Origin: Olsenella sp. An285 | GTDB taxonomy: Bacteria > Actinomycetota > Coriobacteriia > Coriobacteriales > Atopobiaceae | NCBI RefSeq assembly: GCF_002159625.1 | Contig: NZ_NFIZ01000006.1 | Location: 62,001 to 126,000, forward strand | DNA length: 64,000 bases | Direction: 5' to 3' | Shown: positions 45,817-55,313 of the stretch, piece after piece | How the letters are laid out: every line of letters begins with the position of its first letter | Numbering within the stretch: the stretch's first letter is position 1 | Notes under the pieces: model-generated | Seen by the model: the letters and a program-made list of their open reading frames with translations, nothing else | What the model was told of the DNA's origin: nothing | Databases searched by the model: none | Translations under genes and position numbers: made by a program

Positions 45817-46049
45817 GTGCCCTCCCGGTGGTCGTTTCTCTTCGTATACCCTTGCGCACGAGGGGGATTCGCGGACAGCGGTGGTGGCGCAAACGGAGCT
45901 GGTCGCATCGGATGGCGGACACGCAAGTTTGGGAAGTAATCCCGGAATCTAGGGGAGGCTCTCGCTCACGTCTCATGTTTCACGGGTCTGCGCTGGTACA
46001 CGTCTCGTACGAACGCTGAGGCGCTGCTGCCGAGGAGCGCCCTCCCAAC

Positions 46050-47261
46050 CTATTTCAGCAGCCAATCAACGAGGTTGCGCTGCTCAATGCCGTTATGGTC
46101 CGTCGTGCCGATGCGGTCCAGGGTGAGCAACGTCTTGGGGTAGGAGTCTCCCAGCAGCTCGAGCGGGCGCAGCTCGCGCCGCAGCGTTGCCTCGTCCAGT
46201 ACGGACAGCGCGACCTGATAGTAGTGCGGCTTGCCCTCGCGCTCGGCAACGAAGTCGATCTCCAAATCTCCCACACGCCCTACGCGCACCGTGTGGTAGC
46301 GCCGCAGCAGCTCTAGGTACACGACGTTTTCCACACGATGTCCGAGGTCGCTGCCGTCGCGTCCGAGCAGCAGATGTCTGAAGCCAAGGTCGCCGAGGTA
46401 GTACTTGCCCCCCTGCTGCAGCAGGCGCCGACCCTTGGCATCATAGGGGTCGGCCTTGAAGATGAGGTAGCACTCCATGAGCGCGTTGAGGTACTCGCTG
46501 ACGGTGGTTGGGGAGACTTTTGAGCCGTTGGCCGTCAGCGTGTCCGCGACCGTTTTGAGCGAGAAGCGATTTCCCACGTTATCGGCGAGAAAGGCGAGAA
46601 GCGCGCGCAGGACGGGCATGCTGATGCGGGGGTGCCGCGTCGCCACGTCTTTGACGAGGACGGTGTTGAGCACGCCGTCAAGGTACTCGGACACGTCCTC
46701 GGTGGGCAGTAGGGAGGCGTACGGCATGCCCCCCAGCGAGAGATAGCGGTTGAGCAGCTCGGCATCGTCCGCGCCGTCCGCAAAGGCGGCGCGGGCGCCA
46801 CGATACTCCGCGAACGAGAGCGGCAGGAGTCGGAACTCAACATAACGTCCGGTAAGCAGCGTGGCAAGCTCGCTCGAGAGCAGATCGGAGTTCGATCCGG
46901 TGACGTAGACGTCGCAGTCTTCGCGTGCGTACAGCGCGTCGACTGCTCGCTCAAAGCCCTTGACGCGCTGGGGCTCGTCGATAAACACGTAGCAACTCGG
47001 GGAGCTGATGCGGGCGACGACGTAATCGTAGAGCTCCTGCGGCGTGGTGGGGGCGGCAAAGCCCAGGCGCTCAAGATCAACCGAGACGATTGACTCCTCG
47101 TTCACGCCGGATTCGACAAGGGCTCGCTGGGCCAGCTTGAGCGCGGTTGACTTACCGCAGCGCCTCAGGCCGGTCACCACTTTGATGACGTCACGGTCCT
47201 TCCAGCGGAGAAGCCATTCGGTTGCCTGGGGGCGTGGGACGATGATTGGCTGGTTTGTCAT
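46050..47261 (-). CDS. AAA+ ATPase with DUF4143 C-terminal domain
   Basis: 403-aa third intact AAA_14/DUF4143 member. Walker A is GLRRCGKSTALK, Walker B CYVFIDEPQRV, then VTGSNSDLLSSELATLLTGR and LSFAEYRGAR. The C-terminal core is VGRVGDLEIDFVAERE...HYYQVALSVL. ATG at 47261 is used; an in-frame TTG at 47282 would add seven residues and neither has a clear Shine-Dalgarno. The AT-rich upstream region (47283-47370) has repeated tccaac/ttggat motifs. Confidence 0.85.
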   Translation of the reverse strand: MTNQPIIVPRPQATEWLLRWKDRDVIKVVTGLRRCGKSTALKLAQRALVESGVNEESIVSVDLERLGFAAPTTPQELYDYVVARISSPSCYVFIDEPQRVKGFERAVDALYAREDCDVYVTGSNSDLLSSELATLLTGRYVEFRLLPLSFAEYRGARAAFADGADDAELLNRYLSLGGMPYASLLPTEDVSEYLDGVLNTVLVKDVATRHPRISMPVLRALLAFLADNVGNRFSLKTVADTLTANGSKVSPTTVSEYLNALMECYLIFKADPYDAKGRRLLQQGGKYYLGDLGFRHLLLGRDGSDLGHRVENVVYLELLRRYHTVRVGRVGDLEIDFVAEREGKPHYYQVALSVLDEATLRRELRPLELLGDSYPKTLLTLDRIGTTDHNGIEQRNLVDWLLK

Positions 47262-47527
47262 GAGCGAGTCCAATCTGTCCAACCAAATGGATAAGCTAAG
47301 GAAACATCCTAATTGTATCCATTTATCTAGACGAATATCTGCAAATTGGTAAATCTATCCAACAAACTGGAAGTATCGTGCCATCCATAATCGCGCAGCG
47401 CATCGTATCGATCGAGCGGCCATTGTTGCTCATGAGACCGCACGTGCTTTCACCTGCTCAGGCACCCTTCCATATCTGGGTCAACGGGGTAGCCTTGTTC
47501 TCGAAAGCCAAGGGAAAGCGAGGCTCC

Positions 47528-48157
47528 ATGTCAGGCAGGTTCGAGCGCTTCGAGAATCTTTCCGAGGATCGCAGGCGCGCCGTCGTTGACGCAGCGGTCG
47601 AGGTGTTCGGAGACGAGGACTACGCCCGTGCGTCCACGGCGGACATAGCGAGGCGCGCGGGCGTGTCAAAAAGTCAGCTCTTCTTCTACTTCAGAAACAA
47701 GAGGGACCTCTACCTCTACGTTCTTACGGCGGTCACCAGGTGCGTGGCGGATGCGGTGGTCGACGAGCGCTGGTACCAGATCGACGACTTCTTCGAGATC
47801 ATGCGCTACGCCGCGACTCGGAAGGCCGTCCTCGTCAAGCTGAACCCGCACATCTTGGACTTCTTCGTTCGCGCGTTCTATCCCGGCCACAGAGACGTCT
47901 CCGGGGTGCTCGACGCCTTCATGACGGATTCCGTGCCAATCATGGTGCGAACGTACCTGGGCCATGTGCGCTGGGAGCGCTTCCGGGAGGACGTCGACCC
48001 CATGCGGGTGGTGCGCATGCTCGTATGGTGCGGGGACGGCTATCTCCACGAACGGCTGCGCGGCGGGGAGACATTCGACATGGGGGAGATGCTCTCTGAG
48101 TTTCTCGTTTGGCTCGACTGGCTCAAGAGGGCCACGTACAGGGGGGAGTACCTATGA
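47528..48157 (+). CDS. TetR-family regulator of an ABC export operon
   Basis: 209 aa with an N-terminal TetR helix-turn-helix (ASTADIARRAGVSKSQLFFY). The rest is a helical domain rich in aromatic residues. ATG at 47528 is selected within a longer open frame (from 47378). It overlaps the downstream ABC ATPase gene by ATGA, so regulator and transporter form one operon, usual for self-regulated drug/metabolite exporters. Confidence 0.88.
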   Translation: MSGRFERFENLSEDRRRAVVDAAVEVFGDEDYARASTADIARRAGVSKSQLFFYFRNKRDLYLYVLTAVTRCVADAVVDERWYQIDDFFEIMRYAATRKAVLVKLNPHILDFFVRAFYPGHRDVSGVLDAFMTDSVPIMVRTYLGHVRWERFREDVDPMRVVRMLVWCGDGYLHERLRGGETFDMGEMLSEFLVWLDWLKRATYRGEYL

Positions 48158-49074
48158 CTGCGAGCGGGGTGGAGACCGCGATCTGCGTGCGTGGGCTCAC
48201 GAAGGACTACGGGAGAGGCCGCGGCGTCTTTGACGTCTGCCTTGAGGTGGCCGCTGGAGAAGTGCTCGGGTTTCTCGGCCCTAACGGGGCTGGGAAGACG
48301 GTGACGATGCGCCATCTCATGGGGTTTATCAAACCTCAGAAAGGAAAGGTGGAGATTCTCGGGCACGACTGCTTCCGGGAGCGCCCATGGGTGCAGGCTC
48401 GCCTGGGCTACCTGCCCGGGGAGAACGCATGTATGCAGGAGATGTCCGCGCGGTCCTTCCTCGACCTCATGGCGGGAATGCGGGGCATGCGCGACCGCTC
48501 ACGCATGCTGGAGCTCGCTGACGCCTTTGGGCTTGACCTCGGAGCGCGGATCGGCGGGATGTCCAAGGGCAATCGGCAGAAGGTCGCGATTGTGGCGGCG
48601 TTCATGGCGCGCCCTGACGCGCTCCTGCTCGACGAGCCGACGAGTGGTCTCGACCCGCTCATGCAGGAGCGCTTCCTCGACCTCGTGGCGGAGGAGCGTG
48701 CGCGGGGTGCCACCGTCCTGCTCTCCTCGCACATCTTCGAGGAGGTCGGGCGTGCGTGCGATCGCGTGGCGTTCATCCGCGTGGGGCGGGTGGCCCTGAC
48801 CTGCGCCATGGACGAGGTGCGCTCGATGCGCGGACGCGGCTACGTGGTCGAGTTCTCGAGCGCGCGGGAGCGCTCGCGTTGGGAGCTCGCCCACGGCGCC
48901 GAGCCAGCGGAGGGGGAGGCCCGCGGGGTCGAGCTTCGCGACGTGCGCGACGTGAACGCACTCATCCGCGAGCTCTCCTCCTACGACGTGGCCTCGGTTA
49001 CGTCCCGCGAGCAGACGCTCGAGGAGCTGTTCTTGCACCTGTACGAGGGCGCCGAGCCCTCGCGGCAAAGCTAG
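48154..49074 (+). CDS. ABC transporter ATP-binding protein
   Basis: 306-aa ATPase of the ABC-2/DrrA type. Walker A is GPNGAGKTVTM, the signature is a divergent MSKGNRQKV, and Walker B is ALLLDEPTSGLDPLMQ, with SSHIFEEV following. The C-terminal ~80 residues form the extra domain of this subfamily. ATG at 48154 is coupled to the TetR stop. Confidence 0.92.
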   Translation: MTASGVETAICVRGLTKDYGRGRGVFDVCLEVAAGEVLGFLGPNGAGKTVTMRHLMGFIKPQKGKVEILGHDCFRERPWVQARLGYLPGENACMQEMSARSFLDLMAGMRGMRDRSRMLELADAFGLDLGARIGGMSKGNRQKVAIVAAFMARPDALLLDEPTSGLDPLMQERFLDLVAEERARGATVLLSSHIFEEVGRACDRVAFIRVGRVALTCAMDEVRSMRGRGYVVEFSSARERSRWELAHGAEPAEGEARGVELRDVRDVNALIRELSSYDVASVTSREQTLEELFLHLYEGAEPSRQS

Positions 49075-49083
49075 GGGGTTCCG

Positions 49084-49881
49084 ATGATCCTTCCTCTTTT
49101 CAGGCACGAGTTGCGCTCCTGCCTGCTTCCGACCGCAATCATCGCCGCGGTGGTGATTCTCTATGCCTGCGTCATCATCGGCATGTACGATCCTCGGCTC
49201 GGCGAGTCGCTTGCCCTCATGCGCGACGCCATGCCCGAGCTCTTTGCCGCCTTCGGCATGTCCGATCAGGGAACGACGCTTTTGGAGTTCGTCGTCAACT
49301 ACCTGCACGGCTTTTTGCTCGTGGTGTTTCCCCTCGTTCTCGTGGCGGTGCTCACCAGCCGGCTCGTGGTCCGTCACGTCGAGCGCGGCAGTATCGCCTA
49401 CCTGCTCGCGCAGCCCGTGGGGCGCACGCGGCTCGTGCTCTCGCAGGCGGGCGTCCTCGCTCTCTGCCTCGTTCTTCTCGTGGTGGCGCTCACGGCGTTC
49501 GAGCTGGCTGCGGCCCAGGCCATGTTCCCCGGCGAGCTTGTCGCCTCCGACCTCGTCGCCGTCAACGTGGCCACGTTCTGCCTGTGGCTGTTCCTCTCCG
49601 GCATGTGCTGGGTGGGGGCCTGTGTCCTCCCGAACGTCTCTGCCGCGAGGTGGGTGGGCGTTGCCGTTTGCACGCTCTTCGTCCTCGCCCAGATGCTCTC
49701 GGGGATGGGAGACGAGCTTGCCTGGCTTGCCGACGTCACGCCCCTCTCGCTTCTCGACCCCCTCGGGGTCGCCTCGGGGGATGCCGATTCCGTTGCCGGC
49801 GCTGCCGTGCTCGCGGCCACGGGCGTGGCGCTCGTCGCCTTGGGGGCCGCCGCCTTCTCTCGCCGTGACCTGAGCGTGTAG
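49084..49881 (+). CDS. ABC-2 type membrane permease
   Basis: 265-aa membrane protein with six hydrophobic segments and the short charged loop of ABC-2 permeases. It starts ten bases after the ATPase gene and completes a TetR-ATPase-permease operon. Substrate unknown; efflux is likely. Confidence 0.88.
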   Translation: MILPLFRHELRSCLLPTAIIAAVVILYACVIIGMYDPRLGESLALMRDAMPELFAAFGMSDQGTTLLEFVVNYLHGFLLVVFPLVLVAVLTSRLVVRHVERGSIAYLLAQPVGRTRLVLSQAGVLALCLVLLVVALTAFELAAAQAMFPGELVASDLVAVNVATFCLWLFLSGMCWVGACVLPNVSAARWVGVAVCTLFVLAQMLSGMGDELAWLADVTPLSLLDPLGVASGDADSVAGAAVLAATGVALVALGAAAFSRRDLSV

Positions 49882-50000
49882 GGGCCGACTGGGGTAACTC
49901 AACCGATCGATCCCACGCCCCCCCGAACGCTTGAAGCCGGGCGGGCCCGACGGCACCGTGCTACGATGCCCCCAATGACCCGCGCATCCAAGGAGCTCCC

Positions 50001-51044
50001 ATGAAGGCACTCGTGCACGACGGATACGGCACCATCGCGCTTGTCGACCGGCCCCGCCCGCGGCTCGTCGAGCCCGGCGACGCCATCGTGCGCGTGACGC
50101 GCTCGACCATCTGCACGAGCGACCTGCACATCCTGCGCGGGGCGGTGCCGCGGGCGCTCCCGGACACGGTGCTCGGCCACGAGTTCGTAGGCGTGGTCGA
50201 GGAGGCGGGCCTGGGTGTCACGTCCTTCTCGCCCGGAGATCGCGTGGCCGTGAGTTGCGAGACCTTCTGCGGCGAGTGCTTCTTCTGCCGGCGCGGCTGG
50301 GTCAACAACTGCGAGCACGGAGGCTGGCTTCTGGGCTGCACCATCGACGGCTGCCAGGCGGAGTACGTGCGCGTGCCGTACGCGGAAAACGCGCTCACGC
50401 GCATCCCGGACGGCGTCTCGGACGAGGACGCGCTCTTCGTGGGCGACATCCTGGCCACCGGCTGGTGGGGAGCGCGTCTCGCGGAGGTCGAGCCCGGATC
50501 GGCCGTCGCGGTGATCGGCGCCGGGCCGGTGGGCCTCACCACCATGATGTGCGCGCGTCTGGCAGGACCGGGGCGCGTCATTGCGCTCGACGTGGACGAG
50601 TCGCGCCTGGCGCTCGCGCGGGAGCGCGGACTTGCGGACGTCGTCATCAACCCTGCCGAGAAGAACCTCGACGAGGTGGAGGCCATTGTGCGGGAGGTGA
50701 CCTCCGGCCGCGGCGCGGACGCCGTGATCGAGGCTGCGGGCGGGGAGGACACCTTCGAGATGGCCTGGCGCATCGCCCGTCCCAACGCCGTCGTGGTGCT
50801 CTCGGCCATGTACGAGCGAGACCAGGTGCTGCCGCTGCCGCAGATGTACGGCAAGAACCTCACGTTCAAGACGGGCGGCGTGGACGCGTGCGGCCTGGGC
50901 GAGGTGATGGAGCTCATCGCCGCGGGCAGACTCGACACGAGCCTGCTTATCTCGAGGCGCTACCCGCTGAGCGACATCCTGGAGGCTTACCGCGCCTTCG
51001 AGGCCCGCGAGGACGGCTGCCTCAAGGTCGTCATCACCCCGTAG
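50001..51044 (+). CDS. Zinc-dependent medium-chain alcohol dehydrogenase
   Basis: 347-aa MDR enzyme. Catalytic zinc ligands are consistent with C38 and H60-E61 (GHEFVG). The structural zinc site is C90-x2-C93-x2-C96-x7-C104. NAD(P)-binding Rossmann motif is VIGAGPVGL (about residues 168-176). ATG at 50001 with aaggagc upstream. Closest in style to butanediol/threonine/isopropanol dehydrogenases; the substrate is not fixed by sequence. Confidence 0.9.
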   Translation: MKALVHDGYGTIALVDRPRPRLVEPGDAIVRVTRSTICTSDLHILRGAVPRALPDTVLGHEFVGVVEEAGLGVTSFSPGDRVAVSCETFCGECFFCRRGWVNNCEHGGWLLGCTIDGCQAEYVRVPYAENALTRIPDGVSDEDALFVGDILATGWWGARLAEVEPGSAVAVIGAGPVGLTTMMCARLAGPGRVIALDVDESRLALARERGLADVVINPAEKNLDEVEAIVREVTSGRGADAVIEAAGGEDTFEMAWRIARPNAVVVLSAMYERDQVLPLPQMYGKNLTFKTGGVDACGLGEVMELIAAGRLDTSLLISRRYPLSDILEAYRAFEAREDGCLKVVITP

Positions 51045-51069
51045 CACGGGACGAGCCGAGCCCTCCCAG

Positions 51070-51387
51070 CTAGGGGCGGTGCGTGCGCCCAACGGGAAGC
51101 TGCTCGCCGGTTATGAGGTCAACCGCGTGCGACGATCGCTGCGCCACGGCGGCATCGTTTACCACGATGCCCCGGTGGATGCGCGTGAAGCCCGCCCCTG
51201 CGAGCTCTTGCTCGAAGTCGGAGATTCTGCCGCGCACGCGGAACGTGCTGCAGCGCGCGTGGATGACCACGTAGTGCAGCCGGGCCTCAAGGTAGAGCAC
51301 GCTCTCGAGCGGGATGCGGGCGAGGGAGCGGCCCGCCTGGACGGTGATGCCGCGCTCGGCGGGGTTCGTCGTGGTCATGGCGCTCAC
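51070..51387 (-). CDS. LytTR-type DNA-binding protein
   Basis: 105-aa protein consisting almost only of a LytTR DNA-binding domain (IPLESVLYLEARLHYVVIHAR...FRVRGRISDFEQEL...FTRIHRGIVVN). No receiver domain, so it is a stand-alone LytTR regulator. It overlaps the end of the membrane-protein gene upstream by ATGA, a layout usual for LytTR/membrane-inhibitor pairs, where the membrane partner restrains the regulator. Confidence 0.85.
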   Translation of the reverse strand: MSAMTTTNPAERGITVQAGRSLARIPLESVLYLEARLHYVVIHARCSTFRVRGRISDFEQELAGAGFTRIHRGIVVNDAAVAQRSSHAVDLITGEQLPVGRTHRP

Positions 51388-52037
51388 CTCTCGTCCCGGG
51401 TGGCGTCGAGTCGCGCGAGGTGGTCGTAGAGGCTTTGGGAGGGGTCGAGCATCTCATCGAGCAGACGGTCGGGATCGACGAGCACAACGTTGGACAGCCC
51501 TTTTAGCCACGCAAGCGCCGCGCCCAGTGTGGCGGGGTCGCGCTCGAGGCCGGAAAACTCGACGGTCGTGCCGTCGTCCAGGGTCATGCGTACGGTCACG
51601 GGGTAGGAGAGCGAGGGCAGGCCTCCCGCCGCGGCGAAGCTCACGACCTGGCGCCGCCAGCGCAGCTCGACGCGCCGGATCGCCGCGATTGCAAGAAGAA
51701 CGTCGGGCTCCGGCTCGCGTCCGGCAAGCAGGCTGCCCGCGTAGCGCAGGAAGCCCGCGCGCTGGGTGACGGAGCGATAGCGCAGGCTCTTCTTGGTGAG
51801 CTCCCAGCGCTCCGAGCCCAGCACGACCTGCTGGAGCGCGAGCGCCCCGAGCGCGAGGCAGACGAGCGCGCCCGCGATGCCGCGCATCCACGGGTCGAGG
51901 GGGAGCGCGTCGAAAGGAGGCCTGCTCTGAAAGCCCGTGCCGCCCCAGGCTGCCGCCGCGGCTGCAAGCGCGGAGACGGCCGTGACGAGCGCGACGGTTC
52001 TTCTCGAGCATTCGTGCCCTATGACAAACGACTTCAT
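51384..52037 (-). CDS. Two-helix membrane partner of the LytTR regulator
   Basis: 217 aa: short N-terminus, two membrane helices (about 14-33 and 50-72) and a cytoplasmic C-terminal part with beta-rich, PH-like character (KSLRYRSVTQRAGFL...TVRMTLDDGTTVEF). ATG at 52037 after aaggagaagg. Operon position with LytTR suggests it controls that regulator (inference). No family named. Confidence 0.7.
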   Translation of the reverse strand: MKSFVIGHECSRRTVALVTAVSALAAAAAAWGGTGFQSRPPFDALPLDPWMRGIAGALVCLALGALALQQVVLGSERWELTKKSLRYRSVTQRAGFLRYAGSLLAGREPEPDVLLAIAAIRRVELRWRRQVVSFAAAGGLPSLSYPVTVRMTLDDGTTVEFSGLERDPATLGAALAWLKGLSNVVLVDPDRLLDEMLDPSQSLYDHLARLDATRDER

Positions 52038-52157
52038 GGCAGCCCCCCTTCTCCTTGCAGAGGGGATACCGCGGGGTGTCACGCCTCAAGCGCTGCCTGG
52101 CACGAACGACAGGGCGCCTGAGCCCGGGAGGGGAGGTGCCTCCGGAGCGAGGGGGCC

Positions 52158-52219
52158 GTGCAAAGGGGGCAGTCACTTTTGCACGCTTTGTACGTGCAAA
52201 AGTGACTGTCCCCTTTGCA
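52158..52219. repeat. Paired inverted copies of the 13-nt-core element
   Basis: Two copies face each other: gtgcaaa-core-tttgcac at 52158-52184 (core gggggcagtcact) and gtgcaaa-core-tttgca at 52194-52219 (core agtgactgtcccc). Together they make one long hairpin of about 27 bp with a single mismatch. Located between the divergent membrane-protein and tex genes, so not a simple terminator. Confidence 0.8.
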
Positions 52220-52312
52220 AGGAGCGGCGTGCTTCTCACTGAGCGGGCTGCTTCGGGTATCCTAGGGAACCTTGCACTATCGCACCCACGCACCCGACCG
52301 AGGGAGCCACAC

Positions 52313-54469
52313 ATGGACATCATCGCCACGCTAGCTGAGGAGCTTGGCCTCAGGCCAGAGGCGGTCGAGGCCGCCGTCAAGCTCATCGACGAGGGCAACA
52401 CCATCCCCTTCATCGCCCGCTACCGCAAGGAGGCAACGGGCGGCATGGACGACATCGCCCTGCGCACGCTCGACGAGCGCCTCGCGTACCTGCGCAACCT
52501 CGAGCAGCGCAAGGAGGACGTCCTTCTCCTCATTGGTGCCCAGGGCAAGCTCACGCCCGAGCTCGAGGAGCAGATCCGCTCCGCCACGCAGCTCCAGCGC
52601 GTGGAGGACCTCTACAAGCCCTTCCGCAAGAAGCGCATGACGCGCGCGCAGAAGGCGCGCGAGGCCGGCCTCGAGCCGCTCGCCAACATGATCTTCATGC
52701 AGGTCGCAACCAAGGGCTCGGCACTCGACGCCGCGGCGCCCTTCGTGACGCCCGAGGCGGCGGAGGCCGGATTCGACACGCCCGAGAAGGCGCTTGCAGG
52801 CGCAGCCGACATCGTGGCCGAGACGGTGGCCGAGGACGCCGAGAACGTCGCCGACCTTCGCGCCTTCACCGAGAACACGGCCGACATCGTGTCCGTTGCC
52901 GTGAACCCCGACGAGAAGACCCCCTACGAGCCCTACTACGACTTCGCCGAGCCCGCGCACAAGATCCCCAACCACCGCGTGCTCGCGATCGACCGCGGCG
53001 AGCGCGAGGAGAAGCTGCGCGTTCGCGTTCGCGTAGACGCCGAGGCGGCCGTGGCGCGTCTGGGGAGCCGCTGGCCGCGCCGCCAGGGCGTCTTTGCCCC
53101 GGTGCTGGACGCCGCCATCGCGGACGGCTACAAGCGCCTCATGGCTCCCTCGCTCGAGCGCGAGGTCCGCGCCCGCCTCACGGTGCGCGCCCAGACGGAC
53201 GCCATCAGCGTCTTTGCTAAGAACGTCGAGAGCCTCCTCTCCGCGCGACCGGTGCGCGGCGCGCGCGTGATCGCGCTCGATCCAGGCTTCCGAACGGGCT
53301 GCAAGGTGGCGGTGCTTGACGAGTACGGCACCCTGCTCGACCACGGCGTGGTCTACCCCACGGTGCCGCGCCGCGACGTGGCGGGCACCAAGCGCGAGCT
53401 CGCGCGCCTCACGGCCAAGTACGGCATCAACACCATCGTCATAGGCAACGGCACCGCCAGCCGCGAGACCGAGGAGGTCGTCTCCGACTTCATCGCCGAG
53501 TCCGCACCGGAGCTGCGCTACACCATCGTCAACGAGGCCGGTGCCTCGGTCTACTCCGCCTCCGAGCTCGCGAGCCAGGAGTACCCCGACCTCGACGTCA
53601 CCACGCGCGGCGCCATGAGCCTGGGCAGGCGCCTGCAGGATCCGCTCGCCGAGCTCGTGAAGATTCCGCCCCAGTCCATTGGCGTGGGCCAGTACCAGCA
53701 CGACCTCGACCAGACGGAGCTTGCGCGCACGCTGGGTTACGTGGTGGAGGACGTGGTCAACCGCGTGGGCGTGGACGTCAACACCGCGAGCGCGAGCCTG
53801 CTCTCCTACGTCTCCGGCATCACGAGCGCCGTGGCGAGAAACATCGTGGCCTACCGCGAGGAGAACGGCCCCTTCACGGACCGTCGCCAGCTCAAGAAGG
53901 TCTCAAAGCTCGGTCCCAAGGCCTACGAGCAGTGCGCCGGCTTCCTCCGCATCAACGGGGGCAAGAACCCGCTGGACGCCACGGCGGTGCATCCGGAGAG
54001 CTATGCGGTGGCGACGGCGGTGCTCGAGCGGGCCGGCGTGACCGAGAAGGACCTCGCGCGCGGCGGCATCCCCGACATCCAGCAGCGCCTGGGCAGCGTG
54101 GGCGTGCTTGCCGGGGAGCTCGACTGCGGCATCATGACCCTCCTCGACATTGTCTCCGAGCTGGAGAAGCCCGGGCGCGACCCGCGCGACGACGCTCCCG
54201 AGGTGGTCTTCAGCCGCGCAGCGCTCTCGATCGACGACCTTCAGCCCGGCATGGAACTCACGGGCACCGTGCGCAACGTCGTGGACTTTGGCGCGTTCGT
54301 GGACGTGGGCGTGCACCAGGACGGCCTCGTGCACATCTCCAAGCTGGCGCGGCGCTTTGTCAAGCACCCGAGCGACGTTGTGGCGGTGGGCGACACCGTC
54401 AAGGTGTGGGTCGAGCGCGTGGACCGCGACCGCGGAAAGATCTCGCTCACCATGGTTCCCGGCAAGTAA
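52313..54469 (+). CDS. tex: Tex family RNA-binding transcription accessory protein
   Basis: 718-aa Tex/YhgF protein. It shows the N-terminal helical part (IPFIARYRKEATGGMDD), the YqgF-like domain (ALDPGFRTGCKVAVLD), helix-hairpin-helix region (NTASASLLSYVSGI) and the C-terminal S1 RNA-binding domain (GTVRNVVDFGAFVDVGVHQDG). ATG at 52313 after agggagc. Its stop is inside the arm of a palindromic element. Confidence 0.94.
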   Translation: MDIIATLAEELGLRPEAVEAAVKLIDEGNTIPFIARYRKEATGGMDDIALRTLDERLAYLRNLEQRKEDVLLLIGAQGKLTPELEEQIRSATQLQRVEDLYKPFRKKRMTRAQKAREAGLEPLANMIFMQVATKGSALDAAAPFVTPEAAEAGFDTPEKALAGAADIVAETVAEDAENVADLRAFTENTADIVSVAVNPDEKTPYEPYYDFAEPAHKIPNHRVLAIDRGEREEKLRVRVRVDAEAAVARLGSRWPRRQGVFAPVLDAAIADGYKRLMAPSLEREVRARLTVRAQTDAISVFAKNVESLLSARPVRGARVIALDPGFRTGCKVAVLDEYGTLLDHGVVYPTVPRRDVAGTKRELARLTAKYGINTIVIGNGTASRETEEVVSDFIAESAPELRYTIVNEAGASVYSASELASQEYPDLDVTTRGAMSLGRRLQDPLAELVKIPPQSIGVGQYQHDLDQTELARTLGYVVEDVVNRVGVDVNTASASLLSYVSGITSAVARNIVAYREENGPFTDRRQLKKVSKLGPKAYEQCAGFLRINGGKNPLDATAVHPESYAVATAVLERAGVTEKDLARGGIPDIQQRLGSVGVLAGELDCGIMTLLDIVSELEKPGRDPRDDAPEVVFSRAALSIDDLQPGMELTGTVRNVVDFGAFVDVGVHQDGLVHISKLARRFVKHPSDVVAVGDTVKVWVERVDRDRGKISLTMVPGK

Positions 54470-54500
54470 CATGACAAGGGGACAGTCCCTTTGTCATGTT
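54468..54500. repeat. 13-nt-core palindromic element at the tex stop
   Basis: Perfect 10-bp arms aacatgacaa (54468-54477) and ttgtcatgtt (54491-54500) around the core ggggacagtccct. The left arm begins within the tex stop codon. Arms differ completely from the gtgcaaa type. Confidence 0.82.
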
Positions 54501-54521
54501 ATGTAGGAGAGGGGAGACGGG

Positions 54522-55304
54522 ATGGACGTGTCCGGGGTGAGGGCGTTCGTGTTCAGCGGTGCCGGGACGACGCGTGCGGTGGCGGAACGGTTCGCGTGTG
54601 GGTGCGGCGTGCCGCACGAGGTGGTAGACGTCACGCCGCAGGGGGCGCAGGTCCCCATGTTCGAGCCGGGTGACCTGGCCGTCTTTGCCGTTCCGTCGTA
54701 CGGCGGGCGCGTACCCGCGCCCATGGTCGAGCGCATCTCGCGCTGCGTGGGGGGCGACACGCCGGCCGTCCTTCTTGTCACGTACGGAAACCGCGCCGTG
54801 GACGACACGTTCCTCGAGCTGGCGGACCTCGTGCGCAAGCGGGGCTTTGTCCCGGTGGCGGCAGGCGCCGTTGTGGCGCACCACTCCCTCATGGTCAACG
54901 TTGCGGAGGGGCGCCCGGACGAGAAGGACCTGGGCGTCGTGGACTCGCTCGCGCACGAGGTCATGGCAAAGCTGTTCGCTGCCGCGGACGTCCGAGCGGC
55001 GGAGCTCGCGGACGTTCCCGGCAACCGCCCGTACCGCGACTTTGGTGGCGTGCCCTTCCGTCCCGAGGCGGACCCCGCCGCCTGCACGTCCTGCGGCACG
55101 TGCGCGGCGCAGTGCCCCACGGGCGCCATCGTCGCGGCGAACCCGCGCGAGACCAACGCGGAGCTCTGCGTCTCCTGCATGCGCTGCGTGGCGGCGTGTC
55201 CGGCGGGCGCGCGCAAGATAGGCGGGGGAGCCGCCCTCGCCGCGGCTCGTGCCGCGTTTGCCGTGCGCTGCGCCGCCCGCCAGGAGTCCTACCTGCTTCT
55301 GTAA
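54522..55304 (+). CDS. Flavodoxin-ferredoxin fusion (EFR1-like)
   Basis: 260 aa. The N-terminal half (FVFSGAGTTRAVAERF, AVPSYGGRVPAPM, LLVTYGNRAVDDT) is a flavodoxin-like domain. The C-terminal part has two 4Fe-4S motifs, CTSCGTCAAQCPTGA and CVSCMRCVAACPAGA. This arrangement is the EFR1 family of small electron carriers common in anaerobes. ATG at 54522 after ggagaggggag. Confidence 0.87.
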   Translation: MDVSGVRAFVFSGAGTTRAVAERFACGCGVPHEVVDVTPQGAQVPMFEPGDLAVFAVPSYGGRVPAPMVERISRCVGGDTPAVLLVTYGNRAVDDTFLELADLVRKRGFVPVAAGAVVAHHSLMVNVAEGRPDEKDLGVVDSLAHEVMAKLFAAADVRAAELADVPGNRPYRDFGGVPFRPEADPAACTSCGTCAAQCPTGAIVAANPRETNAELCVSCMRCVAACPAGARKIGGGAALAAARAAFAVRCAARQESYLLL

Positions 55305-55313
55305 ATGAGGCTC

